From Mesaphorura yosii (taxonomy: Eukaryota; Arthropoda; Collembola; Poduromorpha; Tullbergiidae), in contig WIXG01000292.1 of assembly GCA_009869945.1 (NCBI GenBank), positions 1-64,000 of the forward strand: DNA of 64,000 bases, written 5' to 3'. This document shows, piece after piece, positions 55,549 to 64,000 of this stretch (its first letter is position 1; each line of letters starts with the position of its first letter). The translations under genes and the position numbers were made by a program. Under the pieces are notes generated by a model. That model saw only the letters and a program-made list of their open reading frames with translations. It was not told the origin of the DNA and searched no databases.

Positions 55549-58500
55549 TCTTCTCTCTTCTTAGGATGCGGCGGATCGATTAGTGATTTCTCATCATTTC
55601 ATTACGTGTAGCGGCGGTCATCTGCAAACAAATGTCCAAGAGAAACAGAAATTACAGAAATTGATTAATGAATTGCACACGAAACAAGCCACGGTCATTT
55701 ATCATCGAAGTATCGGGACGCGGATGACACAAGACAAAACAAAACAAGGCACAAGGCAGTTGGCAGGATGAACTCATCTTTTCAGAGTTCATTGTCTGCG
55801 CACCGCTTACGTAATGCGCCTCGTAAATGTCGTAAATTAGCATTCAAATTCGCTTGTCCGCTAACGCTAATTGCATGCAGTTGCAGCGAAACGAGTTTCT
55901 GTATCAACTTTCTATATTTCTGCCACGCTAATCGCTGGTGGCTTGCTTGCTTGCATTGTTACTTTGTTCACTGCGAGCGACTCGCGGTTTTTAATTACTG
56001 TTTAATTGCCATTGACTATTGACCACGGACGACCACGTCGCGTCGCATTGCATTGCATATGCATCCTGCATTGTTGTGATTATGAGTGAGGAGTTATGAA
56101 TGTGAATATTAATATTAATATGCATTCTTTGCATTGTTCTGCGGCTGGCCGGCCGGCCATGGCCCAACGTGAACGTGAACCGAGTGTCCTTTGCTTGCGA
56201 AGCCTGAAACTTTGCTTGAGACTCGGATTGAATTGAAACCTGGTTTAACTTGGCTTGACGTGGCCTCGCCGATGGCCCAATTCCCATCTTCATCGCCATT
56301 GTGCATCCAAGCCCAAGGCACGGTTGTGGCAAGCAGTGAGACAGCGAGAGAGACCGGAAATCGTGAGCTCACAAGCAGCGTACCACAATTTGGCGAGTAC
56401 GGAGAGTGATTAACATAAACATACAATTTATGCGAGTAAACGTCCACGTCCAAGTACTCTTATTCGAACTCGCACTCGTACTTTCAGCCTGTAATCCATT
56501 TTCTCATCTTCTTGACATTTACATGACCTGCAAATAACTACGTGCGTAATGCGCGAGCGAGAATGCATGCATACATGAAATGAATGCACATTTTGCATTG
56601 AAATATTGAACGAGAGAAAGCGTGCTGTGATCGCGAATTGTGTGGAATTCGTTTCCTGTCCGAAAGCTCAATACTCAATGCAAATGCGAAATGCATTGCA
56701 GTGTAGTGCAGTGCAGTAAAATTGCAATTACACAAAACACAAGACACAGGCACGCTGAAATGAATGCGAGTGCATGAATGTAAACAATGTGCAGAGTACG
56801 AGTGATTGCAATCAAGCGATGCATGCGCGGTTATCAATACAAAACACAAGAAGAGCAGCAGCAGGAATGAAATGAAATGGAAATTTGCGTTGGCGAATGA
56901 GTGATGCTCAGCTTCCTCGACAACGCTGCCAAGATTCAAGATTCTTGTCTCTGTCGTCTGCTGAATGAAGACTTGCACTGTGACTGCGACTGCGTTGATG
57001 GCAATCTGAATAATTCTGAATTCTAATTACGATTCAAAACCACAGCCGTCGTGGAGGTCTCGTGTCCATATACGTCGGGCCAACGCGATTCGCAATTCGC
57101 GACTCGCGTTTCGCCTGTCCATCTCCTCATATTACTCATATTCGTGGCACCAAGCGCGGCAGCGACAGCAGAAGCAGCAGCCTTCGTCGTCAAGCAATCG
57201 CCATTTGGCATTCGCGACTCGCAATTTGTCTTTTATCATTTGCAATTCTGCAACTCTCGTGCGAAAAGTATCAGTTCTGCTCCTGAACCTCTCTCTTTCG
57301 CTCTTTCCGTGAGGTGACGGACGCAGGTCTTTTTTGCAATCTGCTGCTGCCATTTATTTGCCATGTGCGTATTTGGACTCTCGTCCTCGCGTTATGGATC
57401 GAATTCCCAAGCGGAATAGACGGACAAGGCTAGAGGCCAGGCCAAAATGGCAAACACTGCAAAAAAGATGCTAAGAAGACGACGAAAGACGTGCGAAGTG
57501 CGGAATTGAATTGAGGTTTCGCAACAATTAATTATAGCCCGATTTTCCTCGATGAACATTCGAATCGATGTCGGTGTAGTTTTTGAGTTCGCATATTTGC
57601 GAATTTCGATATGATTTCCTATTTGCTATACGCATCTTGTGAAGATCAGGCGACCAGCCCAACAAAACGGGAAAACGAGTGCGGCGAGACTCGCGACGAG
57701 CATGTGTTTCCAATTTTAGACGATCTGCCACCACACCTTGCCGCAGCAGGGCAATTACGATGAGTTATGAGTGTACGCAAGATTCGAATGATCTCATCAG
57801 ACATCATCATCGCAGTCCAACCGTCTGTCTGCGTCTGAAAACTGCTTCCCAAATCCAAATCGCATTGCAAATTTTAATTGGAAACCATTCGATTTGAAAT
57901 TAATTGAGACTTGGCCCGGCTTGAATTTACTCCCACGCTCGAAATGTCCAAAATTCTGCATGCCGGCTCAACAAGCAGTCAGTTGGCCTTCATTTGTTTA
58001 TTGACGATTTGAACAATTTAATTTCCTCAATTACACTATCGTGCATTTTGGCATCTAGCAATTGAGTATTGACTTTCAAGTCTTCCTCAGCATGACTTTG
58101 ACTTCGGGTCATCACTTTGATGGATTTCACTTGCCGTTTCGCATTCACCCGTCTTGACTTCGGAACATTGACGTCTGGCACGAGCGTGGCAGCGATTAGA
58201 TAAACAACTCGCGATTCGCTGAGCCGTGTTAATTCGGTCGTAAATTGTCAAGCAGCGGCAAGTTCACGATTTTGACGTTAATTTGCACGTCCGCCTGCCT
58301 AATTAACATGCAGCGCAGGCACGACGACTGGGAATTTGCGTGACATGACAGGACACGACAGGCGTTGAACTTGCGAGCTGTCGGCTGCAGATTCGCAGTC
58401 TCAATTGTGCTTCTTCCCGTGTAACCAATTAGTACGAGTTTGCTAAATGCAATGTATGAGCAGAAAGATGAACAAAGAATTCTCGAGTTTTATGCTGTGG

Positions 58501-61500
58501 ATTCATGCATCTGGATTAAGAAAATTAAGATTAGAATCAGCAGCATTGGCGTACAAGAGTAATAAAACAGGTTGATGGACATTGTTGCTTTGCTTCTGCG
58601 TATTTACGTTAGCCAGTCGCCCATCCGTCCGTCCATACTTGGAGATAGGCACGGCGCTCAAAATGGAAGTGTGGAAGATCGAAGAACTGAGTCGAGATCT
58701 TTCACTTTTGCCGTCTACTTGACCGAGACGCAAAACACTCGAGTCGGTCCATCCCAAAGACAATACTCTCATAAATTAGGCAGCCTCCCGTCTCAACCTC
58801 AACCAAATCGCACGTGAAGCACGAATTTGCAGATTTCGCAAAATTTTGCATAAAATTTCCGTAAAATGCACAGCACGCGAGTCAGCCTGAAGAGGCTCAG
58901 GTCCTAGCCTCAAGCCCGCTTAGCTTGGGTCGTCGTGATTATTGGCTCTTGTCCGAGTTGAGTCGAGTTAATGCGGCGCAAAGTTCGCAATTGCGCAATC
59001 TGGGAACAATAAACACACGTAACGCGTAACAATGCAGACGCAGTGATTACGACGACGCTGTTGATGGTGATGAGTGCGATTATGATTATGTGAGTGCTTA
59101 CACAAAGTCGACTATGAAGCGATTCAACGAACGACGTGATGGTGATGATTATGATGATGATGGTGGTCATTTGGAAGCGTGGCGTGGCGTGGCGAGCCAC
59201 AGCGTAGCGTAACATCGGGTCGAAGGATTTCGCACTCGCACTGTGCACTGGCCTTATACGGAGTTCATCACTTTACGCTCGCATTCGCAAACATAATTCG
59301 ATACAATTCACGACAGCGTGCAATGTGTTTGTATTTGCGACCGCGCACCGTATTTGTCCTTTCGTCCTTGAAGATGCGATACAAAAAATACGTAAGACTG
59401 CCGACTGCCTGTGCCTGCTGCATACCGTAGCCACGATACGTGAGTCGAGATTAGCGATTGTACCAAGCCAAGACCCAAGAGCATGAATGGCCAGGTCGGA
59501 GGAGTGGAAGCGGCCGTGCCGTGCCGTCTTGGGCTTAAGACAATATTTGTTCACATTCGCCATTCACAGAGCGGTGACGGCGAGTGTAAACAAAAGCGGC
59601 TAATATGCTTAATCTCGGATGCAGCTGGGATGAAGATGAAGAATGACTGCCTGACACGACATGACAGGATTTCTCTCGCAGATCATTTGTCATGCACCGC
59701 CACGCTTTCTCAGTCGCAGAATGGTAGTCTTTGAACGATACGCTTGCTTGTCGTTATCATTATCATTAAGAGAGGTGACGGACGACCGAGTCGGAGAAAG
59801 GCCAAACAAGTTCGTCACTCTTTCGGCGGTCAGCAGTGACCAGCGCGACGGGTGCGACGCGCGCGCCGCTTCACCGCCAGTAACACAACAACGACAACGA
59901 CACCGGCAATTAAGCTGTTGCCGTGATCATTGCCGTTTTAAGGCTTGCGAGAAGCTGTGAATTGGGGAACGAGATCACAATCTCTCAAAATTGCAGATGA
60001 GAGCCCGTGTAGGCGGAAATTATCTGCCCGCTGCACTACATTAAAACTGTTCTCAATTAAAGAGCCCATAATTCATTCATGAATCTCGATTTGGACACGC
60101 CAACGAGCGCGGCTGGTCGGAGCTAGGAAAGTCAGTCTTGAGGCTTGAGTGTTGGGTGCGGTGTAACTCGTTCGTTGGTCGTTATTTTGCAGATTCGAAG
60201 CGGGATTTCCTTGCCCTTATCGATGATCTCGCAATCTTAAGAGTCGAGACTCGAGGAGTATCGAGTCGAGTCAAATGATTTGCTAAACACGAGGCCGGCC
60301 ATAAAAATGAGAATGAGACTGGAAGAAGACGATGGCGATGAGAATTCTAACGCTGCTTGCACACCTTCCCTTCGGCTGGAAAACTCACAGCACAGCGAGC
60401 AAAGCAACCGCAATTAAAAGAATTGGTAAATCACAAATGAAGATGGTAAATGGCAAATTGGCGTTTCATTGCCAAACTTGAGGTTTTAGATTTTACGATT
60501 GAGGAAAATACTCGAGCCATTTTCTGCGTATCGCGGCGAGCCGCAGCCTTGTCCATGCCCATAAACATAAAAATGTGTGAAATTCACTCGTACAAATCCC
60601 ATTACATTGTGAATTGCTAAATTGCTATGCTATGGTAATCGACGAGCGCGGACGCCAACGCAGTTCGCGATGGCGATTCAGGCACGAGCAGGTTTCCATT
60701 TCATTTCATCGCATTGCATTGTTTTGAGCAGCAGCGTTCAGTTCAGCGTAAAATCCCGATCTTAATCGTCGAGCAAGCGTAATTCATTCTTATTGTCATC
60801 GGAGCCTCTTCTTCTTGCTGCCACTGTGAACGACACTGGGAACTTTGATCACAATCGCGCGCGGCTTCGTTTATCACTCCGCACATCGGCTCGCAGCGCA
60901 GGACAATTGCCACATTGTTTACACTCGTGCGTTGCGGCGACGCGCAGGAAACGCCATCACGCTTTCTCTCTTCTGCTTGAGCAATTGGCAACTGCGGGTC
61001 AAATCATCGTCAAATGCAGCACGGCACAATTATAGAAATCGAGTGCTAATTCTCGTGCTCATGTTGATGCTTGTCTCCTGCATTTTGCTCGCAGTTTCCG
61101 GGCTACGCTGCGGTGGTGAAATCCGAAATTGTATTATTACATGAGGCCGGCGAACCGCCGTTGCCGTCGGGCCACAAAGCCAATAATTTGGTTAACTAAT
61201 TTGCCAGTAAATTTGCCACTCTGCCAAATTGTGATTGCAATTGCATAACACTGTTGCGCTGCACGCATGAATGCACGTCACGTCTCACGTGCACGTACGC
61301 TCTTTAGTTTTAGTCTTAACATCTTCAAACATTCAAACTCGAGACTCGTGCGTGCCACAACTTTCTATATCAAATTGCACTGCAGCCTGCAGGCGAGCTC
61401 CTAATCACAATTAATGACGCTCTGCTTTGCCACGCCGAGCCGCAAAATGCATCAACTGCTAAAATGCTAAATGCTGTAATACCTAATAGACTAAAGAAGC

Positions 61501-62860
61501 AAAAATGCATGCCACGCACAAGTGAAACTTGATTCAAGTGTAGTTTGATTAGTACTAATTTCTATTGCTCATAATAATGCGAGGACCATGTGGATTGTGG
61601 AATGCGAAGACGCCCGAGATTGTGAAATCGCAGTCTCACTCTTCTTTCATGTGTCACGTCTCAGCTACCGCCACCGCTCAAGGCCGAACAGGCAATAAAC
61701 ACATGCGAGATTTGCAAATTCGCGATTACGGCGAATTACGAGCAAATTGGTATTATGATTTAAGATGTGCCACTTCTCTTCGCATAAGCTAAAAAGCCGA
61801 CTATCGAATGCCGAAACTCTACTCGAAAAGACTGCATGCGTTGCAAAATTCGTCATAGTCCTGAATCCTCCAATTTGCCAACAGCAAATAATGAGCGCCT
61901 GGCTTGCCCAGCGCCTTGTGGAGTCCGTATAAGGAACTTTGTACACGCGCGGTCGCCTTGCATGTTGCCTTCGGCTCACAAACACAAATATGAAGTGACC
62001 GTCAGGGCCAGGCCTCTCAATGAAGCTGAGACTGAGATTTCTTTTGATTACTCAATCAATCAAAGCATCGATGCAGCTGATTACGATCACTAAAGCCAAT
62101 TTGCCAATTGTCCATTGCCGTTACGCAAACAATCACGAGACGAGAACGAGAAGGAGCGGAGCCAGCTCAACAAACTTAATTCTTAGGTGCTATTTGTTAA
62201 TTCTGAATTGGCCTACCTCCCGCTCTCAGCGCTCAACAGTTTGACGAGTCCAGTCGCTTCGTTCTGTTTATCCAAGGCGAAGGCGATCGAAGATCCGAGC
62301 TCAGCAGATGCAAAATCCGCCGGCTTTCGTGCGGAATGAATGTAGAATTTGCACGATGAATTATACCAGAGGGCAAAGATACAATTTCCAGAGTCAATCT
62401 TCAAAGAATAGCGAGCCAGGCCAAAATTCGGAAGATCGCCAGTCGCCAGACGATAAACCCACGAGTGACGAGAAGCTGAGCCGAAGCGATGCGTCTCCCT
62501 TGAGTTGAAGCACAAGACTGACCGGAGATCACAGCCACAGGACAGAAAAGCGATAGCAAGACACACAGGTGGATGGATGTGTATTGTTGAATGAAAGGAA
62601 GAGCGCTGTGCACCTGCTGCCGTACAACGTCCCATGCCGCAATATTACCGATTGGGATGATGATGACACTAAGTGCGTATAAGACATGAGAAAACAAACG
62701 TTAAGACAAGCCACAGCAGCAGTCGAAGGACGAGATTTTCAAACAATGAGAGATATTATTCAATAATGTCAGGTTAGTAAGAAATTAGTAAAGTTAGTAA
62801 ATAAATTAGTGCATGGGACAAGAACAAAATATCGTTAACTTAAACTCCACTGCCCACCTC
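55549..62860. other. gene-poor 7.3-kb region, probable 5' intron/regulatory DNA
   Basis: No exon chain, domain or transposon ends were found on either strand. The sequence is unlike other gaps in the window. It is dense in imperfectly repeated short words such as cattgcattgcat, ttgcaattgc, attcgcgactcgcaatt, gcatgcat and tgatgatgatg (59100-59170), and has a palindromic ggccggccggccatggcc at about 56145. Since the gene to its left has a splice acceptor before its ATG, this DNA may be a long first intron with enhancers. Confidence 0.5.
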
Positions 62861-62871
62861 TGAATATAAAA
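62861..62871 (+). promoter_or_regulatory. possible TATA box of the Cys-rich protein gene
   Basis: The sequence gaatataaaat lies about 90 bp before the ATG at 62956, a plausible distance for a TATA box with a short leader. It is the only clear TATA-like element near the gene. Assignment is by pattern and position only. Confidence 0.35.
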
Positions 62872-62955
62872 TCGCTTTATTTCCTGGACTCGACATCAGA
62901 CCGCGTTTCTTCCTGTTTGAAAGTACAAACGCTCAGTACAAATCCCAAACTCAAA

Positions 62956-63384
62956 ATGAGACGCGCCGTATGCTCCGCGGCAGCCCTACTGCTCATCTTC
63001 ACGCTCGCCTCCGTGTTCATGGACGAGACGTCGGGAGTGTGCGCCCAGCACTATGAGTGGAACAGGTGTGACTGTCAATGTGGTGGGGAGACGAATGGAC
63101 ACTGTCACTGGGCATGGGAACACAGCCTTCATGGTGTCTACTGTTGCAACGGGAGTATCACTGGGTCTGCTTTCGATGGGCTCGAGGAGGATGTCCATTT
63201 CCGGCGTGCCACGGCAATTAAACTGGACAAGGCGCAGGCCCCGAGGCAGCCATGTTGCAAAGGAGTACAAATGCACCATGTTCGCATACGCGAACTCAGA
63301 CGCAGCAGCGAGGCTCGCCTTCCATTACAATGTTCTGCCCCGGCCCTCGTCAGAACGCGGATCGTGGGTGATCTTTTACAATAA
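62956..63384 (+). CDS. small secreted cysteine-containing protein
   Basis: A 142-residue frame starting MRRAVCSAAALLLIFTLASV, a strong signal peptide. The first half of the mature part has closely spaced cysteines (CAQHYEWNRCDCQCGG, GHCHW, YCCN), suggesting disulphides. The second half is basic with a CC pair and a single Cys. From 63053 a second frame is also open for over 130 codons (MSGTGVTVNVVGRRMDTVTG...), so a frameshift or alternative frame use cannot be excluded. It is short, secreted and Cys-rich like many effector or antimicrobial peptides, but nothing specific is recognised. Confidence 0.45.
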   Translation: MRRAVCSAAALLLIFTLASVFMDETSGVCAQHYEWNRCDCQCGGETNGHCHWAWEHSLHGVYCCNGSITGSAFDGLEEDVHFRRATAIKLDKAQAPRQPCCKGVQMHHVRIRELRRSSEARLPLQCSAPALVRTRIVGDLLQ

Positions 63385-63885
63385 AATACACTTATTATAT
63401 CTCTCACCGCAAATGTACTTTAATCCTCATCACAGAAAATGTACTGCATTTCTCCACAAAAAATAAATTTTGTCTCCCCATAAAATCCACTTTTCTCATT
63501 AAAAAGCTATATTTAGCCACTGACATGACTCACTGGACGAAAGTACAGCGAGTAGAGCAAAAAGGCGTAGCGACTACTGCCAAGAAGGCGCTTTTGGCTC
63601 AATAAATATATATCTTTATGACCAATGTCAAATAATGTGGTCAATTTTTAAAATGCGGTCAAGTTGGATTTTGTAACGGTCAAAGAATCTTTTTGGGGAG
63701 AAAGTAAGTATATCTGCGGAGTGGTGAATTTGCGGAGGAATTTCAGTACTTTTGAGGTGGCTTAAAATACGAGCCAATAAAATATCTCAAATTCCTTGTG
63801 CATTGTGTAAAAATTGGCCACCCCGCCCGCGAAATAAAAACCGACGTGAGTTGTCTTTGCAAATTTATTAGCCCTCATCAATTAT
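63385..63885. other. intergenic region
   Basis: About 500 bp, AT-rich, with poly(A)-type aataaa motifs near 63461 and 63601. No gene or repeat is seen. Confidence 0.4.
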
Positions 63886-64000
63886 TTACATTGTGGACAA
63901 CCCGAGCTCGACCGAGTGCGCCACGGCGAGAATGGCAAACTCAAGCATATGATCAAAGTCAACGATCGCCATCGTATCACGCTCAGTGTGAATCGCAGGG
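63886..64000 (-). CDS. 3' end of a probable M28-type metallopeptidase
   Basis: An open frame enters from the right edge and ends at TAA 63886-63888. The last 37 residues read PAIHTERDTMAIVDFDHMLE and then FAILAVAHSVELGLSTM. The 'HT.RDT......D...l' pattern, with His as the last zinc ligand and a terminal helix, is typical of the C-terminus of M28 peptidases and carboxypeptidase Q-like proteins. The rest of the gene is outside the window, so the assignment is tentative. Confidence 0.42.
   Translation of the reverse strand, partial: PAIHTERDTMAIVDFDHMLEFAILAVAHSVELGLSTM

Noticed and set aside
55990-62700. Numerous 60-155-codon frames in the gene-poor region
   Set aside because: They overlap on both strands, have word-repeat composition, and cannot be linked by splice sites into a longer protein.

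Overview
The window is nuclear DNA of an animal, most likely an arthropod. Genes are split by short GT-AG introns, mostly 45-120 bp, with one probable GC-AG intron. Most genes lie 0.1-2 kb apart on both strands. Two intact candidate gustatory receptors and one divergent ionotropic receptor point to an arthropod. A polysaccharide lyase family 8 enzyme, paired secreted flavin oxidases and family 11 fucosyltransferases are together more typical of springtails (Collembola) than of model insects. That placement is inference from gene content only. No rRNA, convincing tRNA, CRISPR or bacterial operon was found.

Layout, left to right. 0-6 kb: a secreted CUB-like protein with two kinds of tandem repeat (minus, runs off the left edge), a small unknown gene, a small tail-anchored coiled-coil gene and a small lysine-rich gene. 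7.5-12.3 kb: two convergent paralogues of a secreted L-gulonolactone-oxidase-like flavoenzyme. 13.3-16 kb: a CRAL-TRIO lipid-transfer protein and a very small histone-stem-loop-binding-protein-like gene. 17.4-21 kb: a METTL24-like type II membrane methyltransferase and a four-pass membrane protein. 22.4-26.7 kb: a secreted lipase and a secreted PL8 lyase, tail to tail. 27-29.1 kb: two weakly resolved loci. 29.3-35.5 kb: a small single-pass membrane protein, then two alpha-1,2-type (GT11) and one alpha-1,3-type (GT10) fucosyltransferases.

36-50 kb: a METTL27-like methyltransferase, a gustatory receptor, TMEM184, an ionotropic receptor, an unknown gene, a 737-bp Tc1/mariner-like non-autonomous element with an internal foldback, a 32-bp minisatellite, an unresolved acidic-tailed gene and an intronless gustatory receptor. 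50-55.5 kb: Nup88 with an uninterrupted coding region, and a 726-residue Ser/Pro-rich protein. 55.6-62.9 kb: about 7 kb without a supportable gene, rich in imperfectly repeated short words, probably the 5' intronic or regulatory territory of the gene to its left. The window ends with a small secreted Cys-rich protein and the 3' end of a probable metallopeptidase.

Taken together, the 7-35 kb half is rich in secreted or Golgi enzymes acting on sugars, lipids and polysaccharides. The 38-50 kb part is a loose chemoreceptor neighbourhood interspersed with housekeeping genes (TMEM184, Nup88). Exon borders were placed by eye from splice consensus and phase, so errors of one or two bases are possible.
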